Below, one piece after another: positions 9,283 to 20,003 of a DNA stretch of 64,000 nt. Source of the DNA: Skermania sp. ID1734 (lineage in GTDB: Bacteria > Actinomycetota > Actinomycetes > Mycobacteriales > Mycobacteriaceae); NCBI RefSeq assembly GCF_007489285.1, contig NZ_VLIY01000014.1, positions 85,824-149,823 of the forward strand. Reading direction: 5' to 3'. The stretch's first letter is position 1. Each line of letters starts with the position of its first letter. Under the pieces are notes generated by a model that searched no databases, was not told the DNA's origin, and saw only the letters and a program-made list of their open reading frames with translations. Both the position numbers and the translations under genes were made by a program.

Positions 9283-9855
9283 CTACTTGAGCACCAGCCG
9301 CGCCGAGCGCTCGAGCTGATCTGCGATCTCCGCATAGGAGGCGTAACCAATTCCGGCGCGAACCAACGCGCCCGCGTAGAGCAGCTCCAACGACTCGAGA
9401 ACGTCCGCTCCGGACTCCGGTCCGAGCGCTGTGGCGAGCCGCTGGCGGATCTCCCCGCCGATGCGCAGCCGCAGATGCTGCACATCGGGATCGTTGCCGA
9501 GCAAGGCACTGGTGACCGCGCCGGCCAACTCCGGTTCATCGGCGACCAACAAGGCGATTCCGCGCAGCACCGCGATCGCTCGCTCGGAAGTCGCTGCGCC
9601 ATCGTCGAACTCGATGTCGGATGTCGCCAGACGTCGCCAGAAAACCTCGGCGACAAGGTGTTCCTTCGAGGAGAAGTAGGTGTACGCGGTCGCGGGCGCG
9701 ACACCGGCGCGAGCGGCGACAAGGCGAACCGTGAGCCCGGAGAACCCTTCCTCGCTCAGAACCTCGACCGCAGCCTTGGTCAGTCGGGCCACAGTGTCGG
9801 CTTGCTTCTCGGTCAGCCGCCGACGCGTCGACTCCAACTTCACCGAACTAGACAC
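9283..9855 (-). CDS. TetR-family repressor, probable regulator of the CYP51/CYP123 locus
   Basis: 190 residues. The N-terminal helix-turn-helix is LTVRLVAARAGVAPATAYTYFSSKEHLVAEVF (about residues 40-71 in pieces), followed by a helical ligand domain that I cannot assign to a ligand. The start is GTG 9855. It is the last gene after the LLM oxidoreductase gene (14-base gap) and has its own promoter, because a -10 element and dyad at 9848-9869 overlap the start codon. The same site appears before aldA and before cyp123, so autoregulation and control of both divergent operons is inferred. Its position suggests an equivalent of the regulator-like gene Rv0767c. Confidence 0.85.
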   Translation of the reverse strand: MSSSVKLESTRRRLTEKQADTVARLTKAAVEVLSEEGFSGLTVRLVAARAGVAPATAYTYFSSKEHLVAEVFWRRLATSDIEFDDGAATSERAIAVLRGIALLVADEPELAGAVTSALLGNDPDVQHLRLRIGGEIRQRLATALGPESGADVLESLELLYAGALVRAGIGYASYAEIADQLERSARLVLK

Positions 9856-9869
9856 ATGTCTGGACGCTA
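9848..9869 (-). promoter_or_regulatory. TetR operator site A with adjoining -10 element (tetR promoter)
   Basis: Read on the minus strand: -10-like TAGCGT, then CCAGACA-TG-TGTCTAG. The dyad core is GACA-N2-TGTC. The site covers the GTG start of tetR, implying a nearly leaderless transcript that the bound repressor would block. Sites B and C have the same spacing. Confidence 0.7.
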
Positions 9870-10733
9870 CTACAGCATCCCTAGGGTGGCAAGCTTGTCA
9901 GCCAATCGGGAGATGTAGGCGACCACGCCGGCTTCGTCGCGGTCCGGTAGGCCGTAGACCACGTCCGTCACGCCGATCTCTGCCCAATGCCGCAACCGCT
10001 CACCGTCAGGCTTGATGTCCAACGCAACGATGCGCGGCAAACCGTCTCGTCCGGCGTCCTGCCAGATCTTGTGCAGCAGCCGCACCGGGTCGTCGATGTC
10101 GCGCTCTCGAGGGGTGGTGATCCAGCCGTCGGCGAATTCGGCGATCCAGCGAAACGTTCGTTCGGTGCCCGCCGCGCCGATCAGCACCGGAACGCCCTCG
10201 CTCCGCACGGTTTTCGGCCAGGCCCAGCTCGGGCCGAAGTTTACGAAATCGCCGGCGTAGCTGGCCTCTTCGTCCCGCCACAACGCGCGCATCGCTTGGA
10301 GGTATTCGCGCAGCACTGTCCTGCGCTTGTTTCCGGGCACACCGTGATCACTCAATTCGTCGGTGTTCCAGCCGAAGCCGGCACCAAGGGTCACCCGGCC
10401 GCCGGAAAGGAAGTCGAGCGTGGCAATCGTCTTGGCCAGCGTGATCGGGTCGTGCTCCACCGGCAGCGCAACGGCCGTCGCGAGTTCGATGCGGTCGGTG
10501 ACGGCTGCAGCCATGCCCAGCGACACCCAAGGATCCAGCGTCCGCATGTAGCGGTCGTCCGGCAGCGTCGCGTCGCCGGTTTGCGGGTGCGCCGCCTGGC
10601 GTTTGATCGGGATATGCGTGTGCTCGGGAACGTAGAAGGTCGAAAACCCTGCGTTCTCGGCCGCTTTCGCCGCCGCCGCGGGCGTGATACCACGGTCGCT
10701 GGTGAACAACACAATCCCGAATTTCATGGTCAC
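9870..10733 (-). CDS. LLM-class (luciferase-like, probably F420-dependent) oxidoreductase
   Basis: 287 residues of a TIM-barrel luciferase-like protein: MKFGIVLFTSDRGITPAAAAKAAE at the start (in two parts), then YVPEHTHIP, LATAVALPVEHDPITLAK, and the signature LDFLSGGRVTLGAGFGWN. In mycobacteria this subclass (often labelled F420-dependent Rv2161c-type) usually uses coenzyme F420, but FMN cannot be excluded from sequence. The substrate is unknown. It overlaps the preceding FAD-protein gene by 4 bases, so the two are translationally coupled and probably act in the same pathway. Confidence 0.85.
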   Translation of the reverse strand: MTMKFGIVLFTSDRGITPAAAAKAAENAGFSTFYVPEHTHIPIKRQAAHPQTGDATLPDDRYMRTLDPWVSLGMAAAVTDRIELATAVALPVEHDPITLAKTIATLDFLSGGRVTLGAGFGWNTDELSDHGVPGNKRRTVLREYLQAMRALWRDEEASYAGDFVNFGPSWAWPKTVRSEGVPVLIGAAGTERTFRWIAEFADGWITTPRERDIDDPVRLLHKIWQDAGRDGLPRIVALDIKPDGERLRHWAEIGVTDVVYGLPDRDEAGVVAYISRLADKLATLGML

Positions 10734-12199
10734 TTCCCCAGGGCCGCTGCAGTTCCCGCGCGACGTCCGTAGAAACTCCCGTCACCGAGCGAGGTACCGC
10801 TGGCATACCCGCCGGCGCACACTCCCGACGTGCACCGTCCGGCCGCGAAGAGGCCCGGAATCGGGTCTCCCGAGACGTGCAGCACGTGCGAATCCAGGTC
10901 GGTCCGCAGCCCACCGAGGGTAAACCCGGCGGTGAAGCCGCGCAGGTCGAACGCGGCGATCGGCGTGCCGACCGGCCGGACCCATTCAGGCTTCTTGCCC
11001 AGCAACGGATCCCGGCGTTCCTTGGCGTGCAGGTTGTACGTCTCGACGGTAGACTGTAAGGCCAATTCCGGCAGGCCAATTTCCGCCTCGAGTTCAGCGA
11101 CGCTCTCACACACCCACTTCGGCGGGGTACGGAAGAAGGGCGTCGACGTTTCGGTGATCATGCCCTCTTCATAGGCGGCCTCGTCGATGATGAGGAAGGC
11201 CTGGTTGTCCTGCTGGATCAGTGTCAATTGGCCGATCCGGCCGGGATAGGTGTCTTCCGGGACATACCGCTGGCCGCGGCCGTTGACGAGGATGCCGCGC
11301 GCCATGAGTTGCGGGTCGCAAAAGAAGGCGACCTCGGTTGCGTCCATGTGTGCGACATCGGCGCCGAGCGCCTGCGCCACCCGAATCGCTTGCCCGTCAT
11401 GCTCTTCGATGGCGGCGCCCGGCCGGCCGATCAACCTCGGAGCGTACGTTTCAACCATCTCGTTGTTGTAGGCAAAGCTGCCGGTGGCCAACACCACGCC
11501 CTTACGCGCACGCACCGAAATCGTCTGGCCATATCGCTTGGCCTCGACACCGACGACGCGGTCGCCGTCAACGATCAATCGCTGCAGCCGGATGTCGTAC
11601 TCCGCTCGGATGCCTAGCTTTTCGGCCGTCTCGACGAGCGGCTTCATCAGCATGTAACCGCCGCCCCGCTCGCCGGTGCGCTTGTTCTGCATCTGCGGAA
11701 GATGCCCGCGCGGTGCCGGTGTGGCAATTGCGTTGAAGGGCGCTGCATTTTCGCCGCCGGAGTACATCAGACCCTCGTCGTGCGGTGGTTCCCAACCCGG
11801 TTCACCCCAGAACTCTTCCTTGAACGGCACCCCGCAATCCACCAGCCACTGGTAGTGATCCACGCTGCCCGCGCAGTAGTCCTCGATCTTCGCGCGATCG
11901 GCTCCCGGCCCCAGTGCGGCCATCATGAATGTGGCCATGTTCTGCGCCGAATCCTCGAAGCCCAGCGCCCGCTGTAGGGGGGTGCCCCCGCCCAGGTAGA
12001 TGAAGCCGCCGGCCAGCGCGGCGGCCCCGCCCCAGCCACTGGTGCGCTCGAGGACTACCACCTCAGCGCCGGCTCGGGCAGCCTCGATGGCGGCACACAC
12101 CCCGGCGATGCCGTATCCGGCGATCACGACGTCGGCCTCGATGGCCCACTCGGCTACATTCGATGCGGACAGCGGCCGAAAGTTCGGTAGGTCTGTCAT
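10730..12199 (-). CDS. FAD-dependent oxidoreductase, fumarate reductase/ketosteroid dehydrogenase family
   Basis: 489 residues. FAD-binding loop VVIAGYGIAGVCAAIEAARAG near residue 25 (in parts), then ERTSGWGGAAALAGGFIYLGGG, and at the C-terminus AAGRCTSGVCAGGYASGTSLGDG, the arrangement of flavoproteins related to KstD and fumarate reductase. It resembles mycobacterial proteins such as Rv0785. A steroid or other ring compound is a plausible substrate given the CYP51 locus, but the sequence does not show which. Start ATG 12199. Tightly packed between the CMD gene (13-base gap) and the LLM gene (4-base overlap). Confidence 0.85.
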   Translation of the reverse strand: MTDLPNFRPLSASNVAEWAIEADVVIAGYGIAGVCAAIEAARAGAEVVVLERTSGWGGAAALAGGFIYLGGGTPLQRALGFEDSAQNMATFMMAALGPGADRAKIEDYCAGSVDHYQWLVDCGVPFKEEFWGEPGWEPPHDEGLMYSGGENAAPFNAIATPAPRGHLPQMQNKRTGERGGGYMLMKPLVETAEKLGIRAEYDIRLQRLIVDGDRVVGVEAKRYGQTISVRARKGVVLATGSFAYNNEMVETYAPRLIGRPGAAIEEHDGQAIRVAQALGADVAHMDATEVAFFCDPQLMARGILVNGRGQRYVPEDTYPGRIGQLTLIQQDNQAFLIIDEAAYEEGMITETSTPFFRTPPKWVCESVAELEAEIGLPELALQSTVETYNLHAKERRDPLLGKKPEWVRPVGTPIAAFDLRGFTAGFTLGGLRTDLDSHVLHVSGDPIPGLFAAGRCTSGVCAGGYASGTSLGDGSFYGRRAGTAAALGK

Positions 12200-12212
12200 C
12201 TGCGCACGCCTC

Positions 12213-12578
12213 TCAGTCCTGCTTCTTCTTCACGTCAGCGATCACCGACCGTGTCATCAGATCCAGCTTGGTGCCCAGCGGCCATCCCACGTAGTGGCAC
12301 AGGAATATCGCGATCTCCTGCAGCTGGTCCGAAGTGAACTCTTGGTTGTGCAGTGCAGCCCGCACCTGGACCTCGGCCATGTCGAAGATTCCCTGGGCCG
12401 TCATGGCTCCAAGCAGCAGCAGGCGCCGATCGCGGATGCTCAGGCCGTCGCGAGACCAGATGTCGGCGAAGAGGTGGTCGACGGTATAGGCGAAGTGATC
12501 GCCGGGCGCATCCTTGACGTGCCAGCCGTACACCTGCTGCATCATGTCGAGGCCGCGCTGGCGCACATCGTCGGTCAT
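12213..12578 (-). CDS. Carboxymuconolactone decarboxylase (CMD) family protein, Rv0771-like
   Basis: 121 residues of the AhpD-like helical fold: the core RDRRLLLLGAMTAQGIFDMAEVQVRAALHNQEFTSDQLQE (split here for reading) and IFLCHYVGWPLG match gamma-carboxymuconolactone decarboxylases. There is no CxxC pair, so peroxidase activity of the AhpD kind is not expected. The M. tuberculosis counterpart Rv0771 sits in the same order (Rv0768-0769-0770-0771). The reaction is unknown. ATG 12578 overlaps the stop of the dehydrogenase gene by 4 bases. Confidence 0.82.
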   Translation of the reverse strand: MTDDVRQRGLDMMQQVYGWHVKDAPGDHFAYTVDHLFADIWSRDGLSIRDRRLLLLGAMTAQGIFDMAEVQVRAALHNQEFTSDQLQEIAIFLCHYVGWPLGTKLDLMTRSVIADVKKKQD

Positions 12579-13435
12579 GTCACGTTCCCTTCTCCCACAC
12601 CGAGTCCGTTTCCCAACTCGGCACGCGCAAGCTGAGTCAGCGGAAGGTCGACGCCGAGTCGGGCGCCGAGATCAGTTGCCAACGCCAAGTCCTTTTCACC
12701 CAAATCGCGGACATGGCTCAGGATCGGATACCAAAAATCCTCGGGCGCAACCGGTTCGGTCGTATTCCGCAACATGATCGCTCCCGGGCCGCCGGTGATG
12801 GCGTCCGAATGGCGCACCACCTTGCCCAGCTCGGTGATGTCCAGTCCCGATGCCGCGGCCAGGCGCTGGGCCTCACCGGCGGCAGCAAAGGCGACAAAGT
12901 GCACGAGATTGCGGGCCAGCTTCATCCGTGTTCCGGCACCGACGTCGCCCGCGTGCACAATCAGCCCGGCCCACTTTCCGAACGGGCCGGCGACGCGCTG
13001 GTAGGCCGCTGCCGACCCGCCGACCATCACGGCCAGCGAACCGCGGTTGGCCGCCGGGGCGCCGCCGCTGACCGGGGCATCGATCAATTCGACCTCGTGC
13101 TCCAGACACTGCTGCGCCAGTTCCGTTGCGGTGGTGTCGCTGATGGTCGAGTGCACGGCAATCACCGTGCCCGGCGCGGCAGTCTCGAGAATTTGGCTCA
13201 CCACGTCACGAACTTGGGCGTCGTCGAGGACGGTTACCGAGATGATCGTGGCCAGTTTTGCCAATTCCGCTGGGCTGCCTGCGCTCTGCGCGCCCGCGGC
13301 GATGAACGGCTCGACCGCCTCGGCGCGCACGTCACCGACAACAAGGCCGCCCGGCCAGTCGAGCAGGCGTTTGGCCATCGGCGCACCCATATTGCCCAGG
13401 CCGATGAAACCGACTGGTTGAGCGCCCCCGTTCAT
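12575..13435 (-). CDS. 3-hydroxyisobutyrate dehydrogenase-type beta-hydroxyacid dehydrogenase, Rv0770-like
   Basis: 286 residues. NAD(P)-binding GFIGLGNMGAPMAKRL at residues about 9-24, substrate-binding DAPVSGGAPAANRGSLAVMVGG, and a catalytic lysine region around MKLARNLVHF. The family oxidises short beta-hydroxyacids; the natural substrate here is unknown. ATG 13435 was chosen because the family motif starts there and it overlaps the SDR stop by 4 bases; an in-frame upstream ATG would add 17 unconserved residues. Confidence 0.87.
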   Translation of the reverse strand: MNGGAQPVGFIGLGNMGAPMAKRLLDWPGGLVVGDVRAEAVEPFIAAGAQSAGSPAELAKLATIISVTVLDDAQVRDVVSQILETAAPGTVIAVHSTISDTTATELAQQCLEHEVELIDAPVSGGAPAANRGSLAVMVGGSAAAYQRVAGPFGKWAGLIVHAGDVGAGTRMKLARNLVHFVAFAAAGEAQRLAAASGLDITELGKVVRHSDAITGGPGAIMLRNTTEPVAPEDFWYPILSHVRDLGEKDLALATDLGARLGVDLPLTQLARAELGNGLGVGEGNVT

Positions 13436-14181
13436 GATCGGAAAATCTGTCCGCCATCGACATTGAGCACGTGACCGGTAACCCACTTGGCGTCGTCGGA
13501 AAGCAGATACAGGCAGGCGCCTACCAGGTCCTCCGGTGTGCCGATGCGCTTGAGCGGCAACATCTGCACCATCGTGTCGACGATATTGCCGGGCGTCACC
13601 GTCCGGGTCGCCTCCGTGTCGATCGGTCCAGGAGCGATCGCATTGATCCGGATGTTGTTCCCGCCCAGCTCATAGGCTAATTGTTGGGTCATGGCGTTAA
13701 TGCCGGCTTTGGCCAAGCCGTAGAAACCCGAGTAAAGCCATGCTGCGGTGGAGGATTGGTTGACAATCGACCCGCCGTTCTTGCGCATGTGCGGCCAGAC
13801 CGCGCGGGTCACGTTGAGCGCGCCGTCCATGTTGACGGCCATGAATTTCTTGTAGTAGTCCCACGGAACAGTCAGCAGGATATCCAGTTTCATGTCGCCG
13901 TAGATCGCGGCGTTGTTCACCAGGTGGTCGATGGTGCCGAACTCGGCAACCGCCGCCTCGGCAAGGCGTTTGGCGGACTCCGGTTCGGAGACGTCGACGT
14001 CGCAGAATATTGCCCGCCCGCCGTACGCCACGATCTGTTTGGCGACGGATGTGCCTAATTCGGTATTGAGGTCGGCGACAACCACATTGGCGTCTTCGTG
14101 TGCGAGTGCGTGGGCGTAGCACTCGCCGATGCCGCGAGCCGCGCCCGTAACGATCGCCGTTTTTCCCGTGAAGCGTGTCAT
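13432..14181 (-). CDS. Short-chain dehydrogenase/reductase, Rv0769-like
   Basis: 249 residues. Classical SDR motifs: TGxxxGIG as TGAARGIG near residue 12, LVNNAAIYG, active-site Ser in NQSSTAAW, YxxxK as YGLAKAG, and a C-terminal VTGHVLNVDGGQIF. NAD(H) preference is suggested by the acidic residue after the second strand (VVVADLNTE). The substrate is unknown; it is probably an alcohol or ketone intermediate of the aldA pathway. ATG 14181 gives the family length (Rv0769 is about 248 residues). Confidence 0.88.
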   Translation of the reverse strand: MTRFTGKTAIVTGAARGIGECYAHALAHEDANVVVADLNTELGTSVAKQIVAYGGRAIFCDVDVSEPESAKRLAEAAVAEFGTIDHLVNNAAIYGDMKLDILLTVPWDYYKKFMAVNMDGALNVTRAVWPHMRKNGGSIVNQSSTAAWLYSGFYGLAKAGINAMTQQLAYELGGNNIRINAIAPGPIDTEATRTVTPGNIVDTMVQMLPLKRIGTPEDLVGACLYLLSDDAKWVTGHVLNVDGGQIFRS

Positions 14182-14191
14182 GCCGCTGCTC

Positions 14192-15664
14192 CTACCCTGC
14201 CTTGGTGGCGACGAGCTTGGTTTCGAGGTACTCCTCGAACCCCGCGACGCCCATCTCTCTGCCGATGCCGGATTGCTTGTAGCCACCAAACGGCGCGTCG
14301 GCGCTGTACCAGTTGCCGCCGTTGACGCTGAGCGTTCCGGTGCGAATCTCGTCGGTGACGTGCCGTATCCGCGCTTCGTCCCGGCCCCACACGGCACCGG
14401 ACAGTCCGTAGGGGGAGTCGTTGGCGATGCGGATGGCGTCCTCATCGTCGTCGTAGGGAAGGATCACCAATACCGGCCCGAAAATCTCTTCACGGGCAAC
14501 GACGGCGTCATTGCCGACGTCTGCGACGAGCGTGGGTTCGATGAAAAAACCGCGGTCTCGATCGGCGGGACGCCCGCCGCCGGTGACGATCCGTCCGCCA
14601 TCGTCGGTGACAGTCGCGAGATATCGCTCGACTCGATCGCGCTGTCGAGCCGAGATCAGCGGACCGCACACCGTCGTCGGCTCGGCCGGATCGCCGGGCC
14701 TGATGCCGCCCAGGGTGGCCGCCGTGGCTTGCACGGCCTCGTCATAGCGCGACCTCGGCACCAGCAGCCTCGTCGCCAATGCGCAGCCTTGTCCGGCGTG
14801 CACGCACACAGAGAACGCCGCATACCCGCAGGCTGCCGCGAGGTCGGCGTCGTCGAGCACCACGAACGCGGACTTGCCGCCGAGTTCGAGGAAAACCTTC
14901 GTCACATTGCTTGCCGCGGCGCGCATTACCGCCTTGCCGGTCGGCGTCGAGCCGGTGAACGAGATCAGGTCCACCCGTGGGTCGCTCGCCAATTGCGCCC
15001 CGACGTGGTGATCGTCGGACGTCACGACATTCACCACACCCGGCGGGATGTCGGTTTCCTCGGCGATGACCATGCCGACGAGCGCCGCACACCACGGGGT
15101 GTCTGGGGCTGGTTTGAGCACCACCGTGTTTCCGGCGGCGAGCGCCGGGCCGAGCTTTGCGAAGTTGATCTGATGCGGGAAATTCCAGGGCGTTATCGCA
15201 CCGACCACGCCGACTGGTTCGCGCCTGATGGACCGATGGGTCTGCACACCCATCGGCGCTGCAACTCCGAGATCGCTTTCCCACCGGTAGTTTTCGGCCA
15301 GATCCGCCGCGTAATTCAGGTCGGCGATCGGACCGGCCAGTTGTGGACCGTGCGTGAGAAACGCTGGCGCGCCGGCCTCTTCGATGGTGATGGCGCGAAG
15401 TTCATCGAGATGTGACTGCAGGGCGGTGCAAAGTTGGCGCAGACAGTGCGCGCGGAAGGTTGGGTCCCGGCGCCAGTCGGTGTGATCGAAGGCCGATCGG
15501 GCGGCTGCTATGGCTGCGTCCATCTCGGCTGCCGTGCCGTTTGCCGCGTGACCAAGCGTTTCCTCGGTCGCGGGATTGACGGTGGTGAACGTGCCGCCGG
15601 AGCCGGGAACCAACTTCCCGTCGATAAGCAGCGGCGAAGCGTCGGCCGGTCGAAGACTGGACAT
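14192..15664 (-). CDS. aldA: NAD-dependent aldehyde dehydrogenase, AldA/Rv0768-like
   Basis: 490 residues, the family length. Seen: cofactor motif GSTPTGKAV, general base Glu in LELGGKSAFVV, catalytic Cys in VHAGQGCALATRL, and the IFGPVL motif near residue 385. It oxidises an aldehyde to a carboxylic acid. The substrate is not evident; next to CYP51 and CYP123 an aldehyde produced by P450 oxidation is possible. ATG 15664 was chosen because it is preceded by a -10-like TAAAGT and overlapped by TetR operator B, giving a nearly leaderless transcript. First gene of a seven-gene minus-strand operon. Confidence 0.87.
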   Translation of the reverse strand: MSSLRPADASPLLIDGKLVPGSGGTFTTVNPATEETLGHAANGTAAEMDAAIAAARSAFDHTDWRRDPTFRAHCLRQLCTALQSHLDELRAITIEEAGAPAFLTHGPQLAGPIADLNYAADLAENYRWESDLGVAAPMGVQTHRSIRREPVGVVGAITPWNFPHQINFAKLGPALAAGNTVVLKPAPDTPWCAALVGMVIAEETDIPPGVVNVVTSDDHHVGAQLASDPRVDLISFTGSTPTGKAVMRAAASNVTKVFLELGGKSAFVVLDDADLAAACGYAAFSVCVHAGQGCALATRLLVPRSRYDEAVQATAATLGGIRPGDPAEPTTVCGPLISARQRDRVERYLATVTDDGGRIVTGGGRPADRDRGFFIEPTLVADVGNDAVVAREEIFGPVLVILPYDDDEDAIRIANDSPYGLSGAVWGRDEARIRHVTDEIRTGTLSVNGGNWYSADAPFGGYKQSGIGREMGVAGFEEYLETKLVATKAG

Positions 15665-15678
15665 GTGTCTGGACTTTA
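15657..15678 (-). promoter_or_regulatory. TetR operator site B with adjoining -10 element (aldA promoter)
   Basis: On the minus strand: TAAAGT followed directly by CCAGACA-CA-TGTCCAG, 17 of 18 operator bases identical to site C. It covers the aldA start codon. Confidence 0.72.
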
Positions 15679-15788
15679 GTTCGGCGGGCATGGAATGGCA
15701 ACCGTGTGCCGCGAATCGATGAGAACAGATTCTACCGGTCAAGCTACGCGATAAGGCGACGCCTCCTAACGCATATCCGGCGGCAATA

Positions 15789-15802
15789 TGACACACGTTC
15801 TA
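15789..15802. promoter_or_regulatory. KstR-like box with one mismatch in the aldA-cyp123 intergenic region
   Basis: TGACACACGTTCTA matches TnnAACnnGTTnnA except that AAC is CAC. It lies about 110 bases upstream of the cyp123 start. A single site with a core mismatch may be chance, but its location between two sterol-related operons makes KstR input plausible. Confidence 0.4.
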
Positions 15803-15849
15803 GCTCGAATCGGCGCCGATTAACCATTGCAGGAGCTGGATCGCAGTAG

Positions 15850-15871
15850 TAACGTCCAGACACGTGTCCAG
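15850..15871 (+). promoter_or_regulatory. TetR operator site C with adjoining -10 element (cyp123 promoter)
   Basis: On the plus strand: TAACGT followed directly by CCAGACA-CG-TGTCCAG. Transcription would start within the operator, about 40 bases upstream of the cyp123 ATG. Confidence 0.72.
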
Positions 15872-15901
15872 GAACCTGTCTCGCGTAGGCGGGAGGCTCG
15901 C

Positions 15902-17107
15902 ATGACCGCCGCCTCGTTGGAACCGCTGCTGTTCGATCCGTACGACTATCGATTCCACGACGATCCCTATCCGGTCTATCGACGGTTGCGGCACGAAGCT
16001 CCCGTCTATCACAACGCGGACCTGGGATTCTGGGCCCTGTCGAGCCACCGCGACGTTGCCGCCGCGCTGCGCGACAGCAAGCGGTTGTCCAGCGCCAACG
16101 GCGTCTCGCTGGATTCCTCCGCGTACGGTCCGCACGCCCACCGCGTGATGTCGTTCCTGGCGATGGACGACCCGCGCCATTTGCGGATGCGAAGACTCGT
16201 TTCTAAAGGTTTCACTCCCCGTCGCGTGGACGAACTACGGGAACAGATCAGGAAACTGACGCTGCACTACCTCGAACCGGCGCTGGACACAGGTAGTTTC
16301 GACTGGGTCGCTGACGTTGCCGGGAAACTGCCGATGGATGTGGTTTCGGAGCTGCTCGGCGTGCCCGAATCCGACCGCGATGAGTTACGGCGCATGGCCG
16401 ATCTGCTGGTACACCGCGAAGAGGGCGTACAGGACGTACCGGTTGCCGCCATGGAGGCAGCGGTGCAGCTTTTCGGCTACTACAACCAGTTGCTCACCGA
16501 GCGTCGCCGCAACCCCGGCACCGATTTGATTTCGGCACTGTTGGGCGCCGACATCGATGGTGACCGTCTCGATGATTCCGAAATTGTCGGCTTCCTCTTC
16601 TTGATGGTGGTGGCCGGCAACGAGACGACGACGAAACTCCTTGGCAACGCGCTCTATTGGGCGGATCGTCATAGGGACCAGTATCGAAGGGTTGTCGCGA
16701 ACCTGGATTGCGTGCCGGACTGGGTCGAGGAGACGCTGCGGTACGACACCTCAACCCAGATACTCGCCCGCACGGCCGCGACCGACATCGAGTACGCCGG
16801 GACGACCATCCCCGCAGGGGAGAAGGTGCTGCTCCTCATCGGTTCGGCCAATCGTGACGATTCGGTATTCGACGCTGCTGATGAATTCCAGATAGGACAC
16901 GACAGTAGGTCGAAGCTCCTGAGTTTCGGTGCGGGCACACACTTTTGTCTGGGCGCCCACCTGGCCCGCCTGGAGGCGAACATTGCGCTGCGCGAATTCG
17001 CGGCGAGAGTTGCAGACTATTCGGTCGACGCCAAATGTGCAGTGCGCGTGCATTCGACAAATGTCCGCGGCTTCTCGGCACTGCCGATCACGGTGGTGAG
17101 CAGCTGA
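15902..17107 (+). CDS. cyp123: Cytochrome P450, CYP123-like
   Basis: 401 residues (M. tuberculosis CYP123/Rv0766c has about 402). Seen: I-helix AGNETTTKLLGNAL, ExxR as EETLR, and heme loop LSFGAGTHFCLGAHLAR with the iron-binding Cys349. The substrate of CYP123 is not known; clustering with CYP51 and a ferredoxin suggests sterol-like substrates and shared electron supply. ATG 15902 follows a GGGAGG site (15889-15894) and gives the family N-terminus. First gene of the plus-strand operon cyp123-SDR-cyp51-fdx. Confidence 0.88.
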   Translation: MTAASLEPLLFDPYDYRFHDDPYPVYRRLRHEAPVYHNADLGFWALSSHRDVAAALRDSKRLSSANGVSLDSSAYGPHAHRVMSFLAMDDPRHLRMRRLVSKGFTPRRVDELREQIRKLTLHYLEPALDTGSFDWVADVAGKLPMDVVSELLGVPESDRDELRRMADLLVHREEGVQDVPVAAMEAAVQLFGYYNQLLTERRRNPGTDLISALLGADIDGDRLDDSEIVGFLFLMVVAGNETTTKLLGNALYWADRHRDQYRRVVANLDCVPDWVEETLRYDTSTQILARTAATDIEYAGTTIPAGEKVLLLIGSANRDDSVFDAADEFQIGHDSRSKLLSFGAGTHFCLGAHLARLEANIALREFAARVADYSVDAKCAVRVHSTNVRGFSALPITVVSS

Positions 17108-17888
17108 TGCCGAGATTCCCACCCAATCCCGAACGCCGGCCGGCGGTCGTCAGCGGTGCATCGTCGGGTATCGGGATGGCCACGGCGGTCGCGCTCGCCG
17201 AGTGTGGGCACCCGGTTGCGCTGGGAGCGCGACGAGTCGACGAATGCGAAGCCGTCGCCGACAAGATCCGTGCCGCAGGAGGTTGCGTCTTTGCTCATCA
17301 TCTCGACGTAACCCGGTCCGACTCAGTGGACGAGTTCGTCACGGCGGCTGAGGCCGCACTGGGCCCGACCGAAATACTCGTCTCCAGTGCGGGAAATCTC
17401 GAATTCTCCACGGTGCACGACATGGACCCGGATCGTTTCCTGGCCCAGCTCCAGGTGCACCTGGCCGGAGCTCAGCGGCTGGTGCATCGGGTTGTGCCGG
17501 GCATGCTCGCACGCCGCCGCGGCGACGTGGTGCTGATCGGTTCCGACTGTGCCCCATTCCCGCGGCCGCGCATGGGTGCCTACAACGCCGCCAAGTCCGG
17601 TGTCGAAGCGATGGGTCTGCAGCTGCGAATGGAGTTGGAAGGAACCGGTATTCGCGCCTCGGTGGTGCGTCCGGGACCGACCCTGACCGGGATGGGCATG
17701 GATTCCACCCCGGAGGTCATCGGTCCCGTGCTCGACGACTGGGCCAGGTGGGGCTTCGCACGGCACCCCTACTTTCTGCGCCCTGCAGACATCGCCGCGG
17801 CCGTCGTCGCCGTTGTGTCGGCACCGCGCGGCGCGCATCTTGTTCTGGTCGAGGTTCAACCCGAAGCACCCCTGCGAAAGGATGATTC

Positions 17889-17892
<4 letters not shown>
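17107..17892 (+). CDS. Short-chain dehydrogenase/reductase, Rv0765c-like
   Basis: 261 residues. Cofactor motif SGASSGIGMATAVAL near residue 15, AG in LVSSAGNLEF (instead of the usual NNAG), active-site Ser in LIGSDCAPF, YNAAK as the Tyr-Lys pair. The altered NNAG motif is mildly unusual. The location between CYP123 and CYP51 matches Rv0765c. A role in oxidising or reducing a sterol keto/hydroxy group is inference. Start ATG 17107 overlaps the cyp123 stop by one base. Confidence 0.86.
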
Positions 17893-19999
<2,107 letters not shown>

Positions 20000-20003
<4 letters not shown>

